A stretch of DNA of 64,000 bases, taken from Erwinia sp050410775. Lineage in GTDB: Bacteria > Pseudomonadota > Gammaproteobacteria > Enterobacterales > Enterobacteriaceae. Location of the stretch: assembly GCF_050410775.1 (NCBI RefSeq), contig NZ_CP191229.1. One strand, written 5' to 3'. Positions 50,902 through 60,084 of the stretch are shown piece after piece. Each line of letters begins with the position of its first letter. Position 1 is the stretch's first letter. The translations under genes were made by a program, and so were the position numbers. Below the pieces are notes generated by a model. The model saw nothing but the letters and a program-made list of their open reading frames with translations. It searched no databases and had not been told where the DNA came from.

Positions 50902-51989
50902 GATGCCTTCTCTGAGAGCTGTATTTGCGAAGTAATAAACGCCACCACGGCCTGGGTAACGTCGGCTGTGGTGGCCTTGCCGCCGACATCCGGCGTTAAG
51001 ATACCCTGACCGCAGACATGCTCAATCGCTGCCATTATCTGCATAGCCGCATCGCGCTCGCCAAGGTGCTCAAGCATCTGCGCCGCCGTCCAGAAAGTGG
51101 CGATCGGGTTAGCAATACCTTTACCCGTAATATCAAAGGCGGAACCATGGATGGGCTCAAACATGGAAGGAAAACGCTGCTCAGGATCGATATTGGCCGT
51201 GGGCGCCACGCCAAGGCTGCCCGCCAGCGCTCCCGCCAGGTCAGACAAAATATCCGCGTGCAGGTTAGTCGCCACAATAGTGTCAAGACTTTGTGGATGA
51301 AGCGTCATGCGGTGCGTCATGGCGTCAACCAGCATTTTATCCCAGCTAACATCCGGAAATTCCTGCGCCACTTCTGCCGCAATTTCATCCCACATCACCA
51401 TGCCATGACGCTGAGCGTTCGATTTTGTCACCACGGTCAGAAACTTACGGGGCCGGGACTGCGCCAGCCTGAAGGCGTAACGCATAATGCGGGTGACGCC
51501 CACGCGGGTAAAGATCGCGACCTCAGTACCCACTTCTTCCGGCAGGCCACGGTGGGCACGTCCGCCATTACCGGAGTATTCACCCTCAGAGTTCTCACGC
51601 ACAATCACCCAGTCAAGATCGCCCGGTCCGCAGTTTCGCAACGGAGGCGTGATACCGGGCAGAATTTTGGTTGGACGGACATTGGCGTACTGGTCAAATC
51701 CCTGACAGATCGGTAGCCGTAAGCCCCATAACGTAATGTGATCGGGCACGTCCGGCGCGCCAACTGCGCCAAAGAAAATGGCATCAAACTTTTTCAGCGT
51801 CTGCAAACCATCCTCCGGCATCATCACGCCATGTTGTTTGAAATAATCGGAACCCCAGTCAAAGGTTTCAATATCAAATTTCAGTTGCGGATCCTGGTGC
51901 TCAAGTGCCCGCAGCACCTCAATACCCGCGGAAATAACCTCAGGGCCTATGCCGTCGGCAGGAATGGCAGCTACAGAATAATTACGCAT
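50898..51989 (-). CDS. ttuC: Tartrate dehydrogenase / D-malate dehydrogenase
   Basis: A 363-residue member of the isopropylmalate/isocitrate dehydrogenase fold. GDGIGPEV-type N terminus (here PADGIGPEV), ADVPDHITLWGLRLPICQ and RENSEGEYSG mark the tartrate/D-malate group. HADILSDLAGALAGSLG and EPIHGSAFDITGKGIANP bind Mn and NAD. It oxidatively decarboxylates D-malate or converts tartrate to glycerate. A GTG start 12 bases upstream is possible, but GGAGA spacing favours the ATG at 51989. The operon with permease and glycerate kinase favours tartrate; D-malate remains possible. Confidence 0.88.
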   Translation of the reverse strand: MRNYSVAAIPADGIGPEVISAGIEVLRALEHQDPQLKFDIETFDWGSDYFKQHGVMMPEDGLQTLKKFDAIFFGAVGAPDVPDHITLWGLRLPICQGFDQYANVRPTKILPGITPPLRNCGPGDLDWVIVRENSEGEYSGNGGRAHRGLPEEVGTEVAIFTRVGVTRIMRYAFRLAQSRPRKFLTVVTKSNAQRHGMVMWDEIAAEVAQEFPDVSWDKMLVDAMTHRMTLHPQSLDTIVATNLHADILSDLAGALAGSLGVAPTANIDPEQRFPSMFEPIHGSAFDITGKGIANPIATFWTAAQMLEHLGERDAAMQIMAAIEHVCGQGILTPDVGGKATTADVTQAVVAFITSQIQLSEKAS

Positions 51990-52004
51990 GATGTTCTCCA
52001 CAGA

Positions 52005-53318
52005 TTAATGATGGGTTTCAGAGTGAGTTAAATCGGCCGCCTGCTGTCTCTTATTGCTGGCTGAAAGCAACAGAACAACCACCGCTGAGAGGCAAAGCAG
52101 GCCGGCGACAAAGAACAGCCCCCAGGTGTATGAGCCGGTTTGCTGGCGAATAACGCCAATCATCATCGGCCCAACGAATCCGCCGAGGTTGCCGATTGAG
52201 TTAATGGTGGCGATACCGGCCGCCGCAGCCGGTCCCGACAGGAAAAGGGTTGGCATACTCCACAGCGGAGGTTTGGAGGCGCTGATCCCTACGGTGACTA
52301 GCGTAAGGGCGATAATGACCGTCGGCAGAGTGCTGACGTTTCCGGCATAGATCAGGCCCGCAGCGGCGAGCAGACAGGCTCCGGTAACGTGCCAGCTGCG
52401 TTCACCTGTACGATCGGAATGGCGCGCCCACAGCACCATACCAATGACGCCGATTACCGCCGGGAAGGCGTTCAGAAAACCGATAGTCATCGATGAGGCA
52501 CCGAAAGACTGAATGATTTGCGGAGACCAGATGCCGAGCGTATAGAGACCCGCTGACGTACCAAAATAGACCAGCGCCAGCGCCAGCACGCGTTTGTCAG
52601 CCAGCCCTTTCCAGGCGCTGCTGTGGCTCTGTTTTGCGGCGCGCGCCCGCTCTTCTTTCTGCAAGGTAGCCTGTAACCAGTCACGTTCTTCGTCGGTCAG
52701 CCAGCGGGCTTTTTCCGGACGGTCGGTGAGGTAAAACAGCACCACAATTCCCAGCAGAATCGCCGGTACCGCTTCCACAACAAACATCCATTGCCAGCCC
52801 GCGAAGCCCAGCATGCCATGCATTTCCAGCAGGGCTGCGGAGAGGGGGGAGCCTAACGCGGTGGAAAGCGGCGCTGCCGCCATGAAAATAGCGGTGACCT
52901 GTGCGCGACGGGTCGCCGGAAACCAATAGCTGAGATAGAGAATGATGCCGGGAAAGAAGCCCGCTTCCGCCACGCCCAGTAAAAAACGGAGCGTATAAAA
53001 ACTGGTGGTTCCCTGCACGAAGGCCATACAGCCGGAAACCAGCCCCCAGGTAATCATGACCCGTGCAATCCAGATACGGGCGCCCACTTTATGTAAAATC
53101 AGGTTCGACGGGACTTCAAACAAAAAATATCCCAGAAAAAAGATCCCGGCGCCAAAGCCAAAGACGGTGGGTGAAAACCCCAGATCCTGATTCATCGTAA
53201 GCGCTGCAAAACCGATATTTACGCGATCGAGAAAGGCGATGAAATAGAGCAGCATAATGAAGGGAACGATGCGCAAAGTAACCTTCCGCATTACCCGTTT
53301 TTCGAGGTTATCATTCAT
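52005..53318 (-). CDS. ttuB: MFS anion:cation symporter, tartrate permease-like
   Basis: A 437-residue major facilitator with twelve hydrophobic segments. DRVNIGFAAL in the first helix, RFLLGVAEAGFFPGIILYLSYWFP and the loop PEKARWLTDEERDWL are hallmarks of the ACS family (phthalate, galactarate, tartrate permeases). It begins the operon ttuB-ttuC-ttuD, with 15 bases before ttuC. GGAG lies nine bases before the ATG at 53318. The divergent LysR gene 128 bases away is its probable regulator. Confidence 0.85.
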   Translation of the reverse strand: MNDNLEKRVMRKVTLRIVPFIMLLYFIAFLDRVNIGFAALTMNQDLGFSPTVFGFGAGIFFLGYFLFEVPSNLILHKVGARIWIARVMITWGLVSGCMAFVQGTTSFYTLRFLLGVAEAGFFPGIILYLSYWFPATRRAQVTAIFMAAAPLSTALGSPLSAALLEMHGMLGFAGWQWMFVVEAVPAILLGIVVLFYLTDRPEKARWLTDEERDWLQATLQKEERARAAKQSHSSAWKGLADKRVLALALVYFGTSAGLYTLGIWSPQIIQSFGASSMTIGFLNAFPAVIGVIGMVLWARHSDRTGERSWHVTGACLLAAAGLIYAGNVSTLPTVIIALTLVTVGISASKPPLWSMPTLFLSGPAAAAGIATINSIGNLGGFVGPMMIGVIRQQTGSYTWGLFFVAGLLCLSAVVVLLLSASNKRQQAADLTHSETHH

Positions 53319-53446
53319 AACGAAATGCTCCACAGTTGTGTAGGGTTGTTATTTTTTTGTAATGAGAACAGTATGCAGTTCTGACTGGCTTTATCACCGG
53401 AACTGGTTTATATAAATAATTTGAATAATGCGCGGCGGCGGAAAAA

Positions 53447-54355
53447 ATGGATATAAATCAATTACGTTGTTTTATCGCAGTGGGTGACGAACTTCACTTT
53501 GGCCGGGCTGCCCGCACCATGGAAATGATGCCTGCGTCACTCAGCCGGTTTATTCGCCTGCTGGAAGACGATCTGGGCGTACGTTTGTTAAGCCGATCAA
53601 CGCGCAATGTTTCCCTTACGCCGGAGGGCGCTGAGTTTCTGGGGGAAGCAAAAAAAGTGGTGCTGGCTTTTGACACACTGTCGCTACGCTTCAGAAAAAG
53701 CCTCAGTGCGCAGAAGAAAATATTACGAATAGGCGCTATTGATAGCGCAGCAAGAGGATTAATACCGAAGTTGCTGAATGCTTTTATCCGTCAATACCCC
53801 CAGGCGGATATTCATCTTACCGAAGATAAAACTTCCAGCCTTATTCCGAAGCTTAAGTCAGGCTGGCTGGATCTGATATTTGTGCGCCCACCTGAGAATA
53901 TCGATCTTGTCCTGACTTCCCGCTTTATTACTCATGAGACCTGCGTGCTGGCGGTCCCGTCGGGGCACCGTTTAGTGAATCAGGAGGCGGTTACGCTGGA
54001 CGATTTCTGCGATGAGGCGATGATTTTGCCTGAGCGAAAAGCCCGTCCACACAGTCACGATCTCACGATGAATATTTTTAAATCTCAGGGGCTGAAACCC
54101 CACATCGCGCATTATGCTGAGGAGAAGCAGACTATCCTGAGTTTTGTCTCGGCGGGGCTGGGTCTGGCGGTTGTTCCGGCGTCCTACAGAAATATGAACG
54201 CCGACGGTGTGAAGTATCTGCCTTTATTGCTGCACGACACAATTGAAGGGCTGCCGTTAAGTGCGATGTGGTATCAGGGCAATAACGATCTATACGTTAC
54301 GGCTCTTCTCGCAATTTTATCGGATAACCACCAGGAGATGATCGACGGGCTTTAG
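53447..54355 (+). CDS. LysR-family regulator divergent from the tartrate-type operon
   Basis: A 302-residue regulator. The helix-turn-helix DELHFGRAARTMEMMPASLSR lies at residues 14-34 and the inducer domain at about 90-300, with RIGAIDSAARGLIPKLL. The ttu cluster of Agrobacterium vitis has a LysR gene (ttuA) in the corresponding place, so this probably controls the permease operon in response to its substrate (inference). The intergenic region 53319-53446 is AT-rich near the LysR side. The ribosome-binding site is weak. Confidence 0.87.
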   Translation: MDINQLRCFIAVGDELHFGRAARTMEMMPASLSRFIRLLEDDLGVRLLSRSTRNVSLTPEGAEFLGEAKKVVLAFDTLSLRFRKSLSAQKKILRIGAIDSAARGLIPKLLNAFIRQYPQADIHLTEDKTSSLIPKLKSGWLDLIFVRPPENIDLVLTSRFITHETCVLAVPSGHRLVNQEAVTLDDFCDEAMILPERKARPHSHDLTMNIFKSQGLKPHIAHYAEEKQTILSFVSAGLGLAVVPASYRNMNADGVKYLPLLLHDTIEGLPLSAMWYQGNNDLYVTALLAILSDNHQEMIDGL

Positions 54356-54378
54356 CCCCAGGCTGCCGGATGCGTCGC

Positions 54379-55935
54379 TTACGCTACTCCGGATCCCGCC
54401 GCCTGATTCCGCCCTTTATGTTTCGCCTCATAGAGCGCGGCATCCGCCTGATACTTCAGCGTCTGAACATCCAGAGCGTTTCCTGACCCGCTCAGCGTGG
54501 CGCAGCCTGCGCTGAGCGTCACCACACGCTCGGGAATGTCGGTTTCGCAGTGCGGCATGCGGCGGTGATGCACCTCTTCCACCGCCCTGCGGGCAATATT
54601 CAGCGCCTCCTCAGCGGTGGTTTCAGGCAGGATAATCGCGAACTCTTCCCCGCCGTAACGGGCAATCAGGGCGTTTTCCCGCAGCGGCATAAGCCGCAGC
54701 GCAGCGCTGACGTTTTCCAGGCATTTGTCCCCCTCGACATGGCCATAGGCATCGTTATAGCGCTTGAAAAAGTCGATATCCATCATCACCAGAGAGAGCG
54801 GCTGTCCGCTTGCCGACGCCTGCTTCACGCTCTCCCGCAGGTAGATATCGAACTGGCGCCGGTTAGCCAGTCCGGTCAGGCCGTCAATCAGCGCCATCGC
54901 CTGCAGCATACGGTTAATCACGGTCAGCTCATCCCGCAGATGCGTCAGCTCCGTCTGGTTTTTAACGTTGATTCTGACCTGCCGCAGCACGGTAAGGCCG
55001 ATAGCCAGAATAATCACCAGTAAGAGCAGGTTGAGCGCGATATCCTGTATCTTCTCCTTCAGCCAGTTTTGCAGCAGCGAAGGTTTATCATAGCCCGCCG
55101 CAACCACCAGCGGATAACGCGCCGAGCGCACAAAGCCGAATATGCGGGTATGGCCATCCAGCGCCGCGTTCCACTGGCCGCTGCCCCGATCGGACTTGAC
55201 CAGCATCTCCTGGAAAAGGCGGCTGGAAGAGAGATCTTTCCCGACGTAGCTGTCCGGCATGGGGCGCGCATAGAGGACGGTACTGTCATCCAGCATCAGG
55301 ACCAGCACATCCTTTTCGCCCAGCTCATAGTAGGCATAGAACTGGCGGAAATAATCCACCCGCACGGTGGCCAGCAGCACGCCGGCGAAGCCCCCGGCCA
55401 CGTCGTTCAGACGCAGGGAAACCGGAATAACCAGTTCGCCGGTGCTGCGGCTGTAGATCGCCGGGCCAATATGGATATTGTTATGGCCGTTCTGCCGGTG
55501 GTAGGCAAAATATTCGCGGTCAGAGTTATTGGCCTCCGCCGGGGTCTGCCCGATGGACCAGGCCTGCCATTTTCCCGAAGCATCATAATAGAACAGGCCG
55601 TGCAGCTGGGGCAGATGGCTGCGCTGCTCCCGCATGATCCGGCTTAGCGCCTCAGTATCTACCTTGCCGGGCATCTGCTGCTGGATAGTGCGCTGGATCT
55701 CCCTGAGTGAAATCTCCGTTTGCAGAAAAGTATCTTCCGCCTGACGCGCCTGAGAGAGCGCCAGATTTACCGCGCTCTCTTCAGCGGAGCTGATTGTCTG
55801 CTGCCATGACGTGTTCAGTGACCAGAGATTCAGCAGGATCACTGCCAGGATCAGCAGGCAGCCCGATACCGCGATATTACGTCCAAGTGAGGAGCCCAGA
55901 AGTAAAAAAGAGGACAACCGCTTACCGAGGCTCAT
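54379..55935 (-). CDS. Diguanylate cyclase with periplasmic Cache-like sensor
   Basis: A 518-residue protein. The first membrane helix (about 22-42) and second (about 298-318) enclose a double-Cache-like sensor with DREYFAYHRQNGHNNIHIGP. A coiled linker leads to the GGDEF domain (about 345-510) with DGLTGLANRRQFD, MMDIDFFKRYNDAYGH and the active-site loop GGEEF at 428-432. The inhibitory I-site RxxD is lost: the residues are RENA, with Ala422 in place of Asp. It should make c-di-GMP without normal product inhibition. GGAG precedes the ATG. It is divergent from ampH. Signal unknown. Confidence 0.9.
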   Translation of the reverse strand: MSLGKRLSSFLLLGSSLGRNIAVSGCLLILAVILLNLWSLNTSWQQTISSAEESAVNLALSQARQAEDTFLQTEISLREIQRTIQQQMPGKVDTEALSRIMREQRSHLPQLHGLFYYDASGKWQAWSIGQTPAEANNSDREYFAYHRQNGHNNIHIGPAIYSRSTGELVIPVSLRLNDVAGGFAGVLLATVRVDYFRQFYAYYELGEKDVLVLMLDDSTVLYARPMPDSYVGKDLSSSRLFQEMLVKSDRGSGQWNAALDGHTRIFGFVRSARYPLVVAAGYDKPSLLQNWLKEKIQDIALNLLLLVIILAIGLTVLRQVRINVKNQTELTHLRDELTVINRMLQAMALIDGLTGLANRRQFDIYLRESVKQASASGQPLSLVMMDIDFFKRYNDAYGHVEGDKCLENVSAALRLMPLRENALIARYGGEEFAIILPETTAEEALNIARRAVEEVHHRRMPHCETDIPERVVTLSAGCATLSGSGNALDVQTLKYQADAALYEAKHKGRNQAAGSGVA

Positions 55936-56188
55936 TAATTTCTCCAGCGAAAATCATTACTTTCATTAAAGCACAGCGGACGGCTGGCAGAATGAATACG
56001 CGCTTATTTATGCGGGTAAACGCCTTTTTCTCGCCAACGCCGGACCTGAATATCGGCTCAGCAACGTGGATTAAGGCTGCATGAGGGCGACTTTTTCCGG
56101 CCATCCGGCGAGCAGGTGAAAAAAAATGCGTGGCGTCTTTTTTTGCCGACGCGAATCAGATTACTATACCAACCCTACGTTGAATCTG

Positions 56189-57382
56189 ATGGATATACGC
56201 ACGTTGAACGCTTTACTTCACCGTTTGCTGGCCCTGGCCGCCGCCGCCCTGCCGTTTTGCAGCCTGGCCGCGCCCTCCGCTACCGATCCGCTGCTGGCCT
56301 CTCAGATTGTCGATCGCTATGCCGACAATATTTTTTACAATGCCAAAGCGACCGGCATGGCGATAGTGGCCATTGATGCTAACCAGCGTGTCTTTGCCAG
56401 CCGGGGAGCTGTCCGTCCCGGCAGCGCCGTACGTCCGCAAAAGGATTCCCTGATCCGCATCGCCTCCCTGACCAAGCTGATGACCAGCCAGCTGCTGGTC
56501 AAACTGTCAGAGCAGGGCGTAGTGCGCCTGGACGATCCGCTCAGCAAATATGCCCCTGCCGGACGCCACGTCCCCTCGTATGCGGGTCAGACCATTCGCC
56601 TGATTAATCTTGCCACCCATACCAGCAGCCTGCCGCGCGAGCAGCCGGGCGGTAAACCGCATCGTCCGGTGTTTGTCTGGCCAACCGCCAGCCAGCGCTG
56701 GCAGTGGCTGGACAGCGCGCGGATCGGCGCGGCGCCCGGCACGCAGGCTGGCTACTCTAACCTGGCCTACGATCTGCTGGGCGATGCGCTCTCCCGCGCC
56801 GCAGGCGTTTCCTACCCCGAGCTGTTAAAGCGCGAAATCACCCGCCCGCTCGGCATGAAGGACACCACCTTCACGCCTTCGCCGGAGCAGTGCCGCAGGC
56901 TGATGGTGGCGGAGAAAGGGCCAAGCCCGTGCGTCAGTACGCTGGCCGCCATTGGCAGCGGCGGCGTCTACTCCACGCCGGATGATATGGCCCGCTGGAT
57001 GCAGCAGTTCCTCTCCTCCGACGTGCACGCCCGCTCCGCGCAGGCCGATCGCCTTCAGACCATGGTTTACCAGCGCGCCCAGCTGACGAAGGTGAACGGC
57101 ATGGACGTGCCGGGCAAGGCTTCTGCGCTGGGCCTGGGGTGGGTCTATATGGCGCCGCAGGATGGCCGGCCGGGGATCATCCAGAAAACCGGCGGCGGCG
57201 GCGGCTTTATCACCTATATGGCGATGGTGCCGCGCTACAGCGTGGGCGTTTTTGTGGTGGTGACGCGCTCGCCGCACTCGCGCTTCACGCCGATGAGCGA
57301 CGGCGTCAATAACCTGCTGACGGAGCTTATCGGCAACACCTCCGACAGCGCGCAGCTGGCCGCCAGTATTATGTCTGAGTGA
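56189..57382 (+). CDS. ampH: Penicillin-binding protein AmpH (D,D-carboxypeptidase/endopeptidase)
   Basis: A 397-residue class C beta-lactamase-fold protein involved in peptidoglycan recycling and cell shape. SxxK is SLTK, the second motif is YSN, and KTG is in QKTGGGGGF. The signal peptide LLALAAAALPFCSLAA precedes the mature protein. Two starts compete: ATG at 56126 has a better ribosome-binding site (AGGTGA) but adds 21 residues before the signal peptide, and 56189 gives a normal one and is preferred. E. coli AmpH has 385 residues. Confidence 0.92.
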   Translation: MDIRTLNALLHRLLALAAAALPFCSLAAPSATDPLLASQIVDRYADNIFYNAKATGMAIVAIDANQRVFASRGAVRPGSAVRPQKDSLIRIASLTKLMTSQLLVKLSEQGVVRLDDPLSKYAPAGRHVPSYAGQTIRLINLATHTSSLPREQPGGKPHRPVFVWPTASQRWQWLDSARIGAAPGTQAGYSNLAYDLLGDALSRAAGVSYPELLKREITRPLGMKDTTFTPSPEQCRRLMVAEKGPSPCVSTLAAIGSGGVYSTPDDMARWMQQFLSSDVHARSAQADRLQTMVYQRAQLTKVNGMDVPGKASALGLGWVYMAPQDGRPGIIQKTGGGGGFITYMAMVPRYSVGVFVVVTRSPHSRFTPMSDGVNNLLTELIGNTSDSAQLAASIMSE

Positions 57383-57560
57383 TCCTTCACCGGCGGAAAG
57401 CGCTTTTCTGCCGGGCTTTTCCCTCTCAGCTGCCGTCCGGATCGGACGTTCAGCCTGGCCTATCGCTTCTCTTTCTGATCCCCGTCAATAACGCCCCGCG
57501 CTGTTCCTGTGCATATTTTCCTCTGGAAACCGGATTACCATCCACCTTGAGGAGAACGGA

Positions 57561-58712
57561 ATGCTTCACAGAATGATTTTAAATGAGACTTTCTGGTTTG
57601 GCCGCGACGCTGTTTCGCAACTCGTCAATGAGGTCACCCAGCGTAATTTTAAAAAGGCGCTGCTGGTGACCGATAAAGTGCTGGTCCAGGCGGGCGTGAT
57701 TGAAAAAGTGACCGCGCTGATGGATAAGCATCAGCTTCCGTGGCAGATCTTCGACGAGGTGATGCCAAATCCCACCATCAGTCTGGTACAGCGCGGCGTA
57801 AAAGCCTTTAAGGCCGCCCAGGCTGACTACCTGATCGCCATCGGCGGCGGCTCGCCCCAGGATACGGCCAAGGCGATTGGCATTATCATCAATAATCCCG
57901 AATTTGAGGATGTCCGCAGCCTTGAGGGCGTCGCCGCTACGCGCCATCCCTGCGTGCCGGTTATCGCCATTCCCACCACCGCCGGTACTGCCGCAGAGGT
58001 GACCATTAATTATGTCATCACCGATGAGGAAAAACGGCGCAAGTTCGTCTGCGTTGATCCCCACGCCATTCCGAAGGTTTCGCTGATTGATGCCGATATG
58101 ATGCAGAGCATGCCGCCTGCCCTGAAGGCCGCCACCGGCATTGATGCGCTGACCCATGCGATTGAGGGCTTTACCACCAAAGGCGCCTGGGAGCTGACCG
58201 ACGCACTGCACCTGAAGGCCATTCAGATTATTAGCCGTTCGCTGCGCGCCTCGGTCGCCGGAGACGCTAAGGGCGTTGAGGATATGGCGCTGGGACAGTA
58301 TATCGCCGGGATGGGCTTTTCTAACGTGGGGCTGGGGCTGGTACACGGCATGGCGCACCCGCTCGGTGCCTTTTATAACGTGCCGCACGGCGTGGCTAAC
58401 GCCATTATCCTGCCTCACGTGATGGCATGGAACGCGCCTTATACCGGCGAGAAGTATCGCGATATCGCCCGCGCCATGGGGGTATCAAGAGTCTGTCCGA
58501 TGACGCTGGATGAGGTGCGTAACGCGGCGGTGGAGGCGGTGAGAAAGCTTGGCGCGGACGTTGGCATTCCGCTCCGGCTGCGTGACGTGGGTATGAAAGA
58601 GGAGGATATTCCCGCGCTGGCGCAGGCTGCTTTTGACGATGTCTGCACCGGCGGCAACCCGCGTGAAACCTCGCTGGAGGAGATCGCGGCGCTTTATCGT
58701 CAAATCTACTGA
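57561..58712 (+). CDS. fucO: Lactaldehyde reductase (L-1,2-propanediol oxidoreductase)
   Basis: A 383-residue iron-dependent alcohol dehydrogenase. GGGSPQDTAKAIG binds NAD, and the Fe-ligand region AATGIDALTHAIEGF, GLVHGMAHPLGAFYN and PHGVANAI holds the His residues. The match to E. coli FucO is high (including TAGTAAEVTINYVITDEEKRRK in two parts). FucO reduces L-lactaldehyde from fucose or rhamnose catabolism to propanediol. No fuc or rha genes are here, so it is a stand-alone copy. GAGGAG precedes the ATG. It converges on lacY with a terminator between. Confidence 0.94.
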   Translation: MLHRMILNETFWFGRDAVSQLVNEVTQRNFKKALLVTDKVLVQAGVIEKVTALMDKHQLPWQIFDEVMPNPTISLVQRGVKAFKAAQADYLIAIGGGSPQDTAKAIGIIINNPEFEDVRSLEGVAATRHPCVPVIAIPTTAGTAAEVTINYVITDEEKRRKFVCVDPHAIPKVSLIDADMMQSMPPALKAATGIDALTHAIEGFTTKGAWELTDALHLKAIQIISRSLRASVAGDAKGVEDMALGQYIAGMGFSNVGLGLVHGMAHPLGAFYNVPHGVANAIILPHVMAWNAPYTGEKYRDIARAMGVSRVCPMTLDEVRNAAVEAVRKLGADVGIPLRLRDVGMKEEDIPALAQAAFDDVCTGGNPRETSLEEIAALYRQIY

Positions 58713-58719
58713 TGCGAAT

Positions 58720-58752
58720 GATGCAGGCGTCTGCGCCTGCATCAGTTTGTTT
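58720..58752 (+). terminator. Intrinsic terminator after fucO
   Basis: Perfect GATGCAGGCG-TCTG-CGCCTGCATC hairpin followed by AGTTTGTTT. It may also bound the lacY transcript that converges on it. Confidence 0.75.
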
Positions 58753-60017
58753 CAGCCCGCCAGCGGCTGTTTACGCTGCATCAACTGCCGCAGCAGCCCG
58801 ACCGGCCCCAGCCCGCTCAGCGTAAAGGCGGAGATCAGCGTAAAGCCCAGCGCCACGCAGCCCAGGATCAGATAGGTGCCGTGGAAGCCCACCTTGTCAT
58901 ACATATTCCCGGCGAAAACCGACATAAAAATCACCGCCAGCTGTTTGAAGAAACAGAAGCAGACCAGATAGATGGTGGCCGAAAAGCGCACCTCAAACTG
59001 AGTGGTGATGTATTTAAAGCAGCCGACAATCAGGAACGGGATCTCAAACATATGCAGGGTTTTGAGAAACACGACTTCAACCGGCGTGGTGGCGAAGGAG
59101 GAGCCGATGATGCGCACTGACATAATCATGCCGGCCAGCAGCAGCGCGTTTTTGCCCCCAATGCGGTTCACGATCAGCGGCGCAAAGAACATGATGCAGG
59201 CATTCAGCAGTTCACCCAGCGTAGTGACGTAGCCGAAGACGCGCGTTCCCTGCTCCGGCGAGCTGAAAAAGCCGGTAAAGAAGTTGGCGAACTGCTGGTC
59301 GAACACATCATAAGTGCAGGAGACGCCCACCACATAGAGCGACAGAAACCAGAGCTTCGGCTCCTTCAGCAGCTGGAAGGCCATCTTAAAGCTGAAGGCT
59401 TTATGGTTAGCGCCCAGCTTATCGGCCACTTCCGCGCTTTTCTGCGCCTGAGGTTTGGCAATAAAGAGCAGGATCGCCAGGATGACCGCACAGCCCGAGC
59501 CGAGCCAGAAAACGAACTCGTTATTGATGGTAAACATAATGCCCGCGATAGAGGCGCATAACGCCCAGCCCACGCAGCCAAACATCCTTGCCCGCCCGAA
59601 CTCGAAGTCGCTGCGGCGGCTCACCTTCTCGATATAGGCTTCAATCGCCGGCGCGCCGCCGTTATAGATAAAGCCGAGGTAAATCCCGCCCACGATGGAG
59701 CCCAGCAGCACGTTGGTTTTCAGCAGCGGGCCAAAAACGTAGATAAAAAACGGCGCGAACAGCACCAGCATCCCGGTAATGATCCACAGAAGATGTTTGC
59801 GCAGCCCCAGCTTGTCGGAAAGCAGGCCAAAAATGGGCTGAAACAGCAGCGAGAAGAACGAGATACAGGCGAAGATAATGCCGGTGTCGCTTTTGCTGAT
59901 CTGGTTAATATCATGCAGCCAGATCGGGAAAAAGGGAAAATAGGCGCCCATGATGAAGAAGTAGAAGAAGAAAAACAGGCCGAACATCCAGAAATTGGTG
60001 TTTTTGAGGTAGTGCAT
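58752..60017 (-). CDS. lacY: Lactose permease
   Basis: A 421-residue lactose:H+ symporter with twelve helices. Every key E. coli residue is seen in context: Glu126 (APAIEAY), Arg144 (GRARMF), the Asp-containing TYDVFDQQFANFF, Glu269 region (TTLGELLNA), Arg302 region (MSVRIIG), and the His322/Glu325 pair (LHMFEIPF). It follows lacZ on the minus strand after 67 bases. No lacA follows; fucO converges instead. Transport of lactose or another galactoside is expected. Confidence 0.96.
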   Translation of the reverse strand: MHYLKNTNFWMFGLFFFFYFFIMGAYFPFFPIWLHDINQISKSDTGIIFACISFFSLLFQPIFGLLSDKLGLRKHLLWIITGMLVLFAPFFIYVFGPLLKTNVLLGSIVGGIYLGFIYNGGAPAIEAYIEKVSRRSDFEFGRARMFGCVGWALCASIAGIMFTINNEFVFWLGSGCAVILAILLFIAKPQAQKSAEVADKLGANHKAFSFKMAFQLLKEPKLWFLSLYVVGVSCTYDVFDQQFANFFTGFFSSPEQGTRVFGYVTTLGELLNACIMFFAPLIVNRIGGKNALLLAGMIMSVRIIGSSFATTPVEVVFLKTLHMFEIPFLIVGCFKYITTQFEVRFSATIYLVCFCFFKQLAVIFMSVFAGNMYDKVGFHGTYLILGCVALGFTLISAFTLSGLGPVGLLRQLMQRKQPLAG

Positions 60018-60044
60018 TTTTCAGTTCCTTTGCAGGGTCAGCAT

Positions 60045-60068
60045 CGGGCGGCCGCAGCCGGCCGCCCG
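60045..60068. repeat. GC-rich inverted repeat between lacZ and lacY
   Basis: CGGGCGGCC-GCAGCC-GGCCGCCCG, a perfect nine-base stem in the lacZ-lacY gap, like the stable intercistronic stem found in E. coli lac. It may slow lacZ mRNA decay. Confidence 0.55.
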
Positions 60069-60084
60069 GATTACACCAGCGCGC

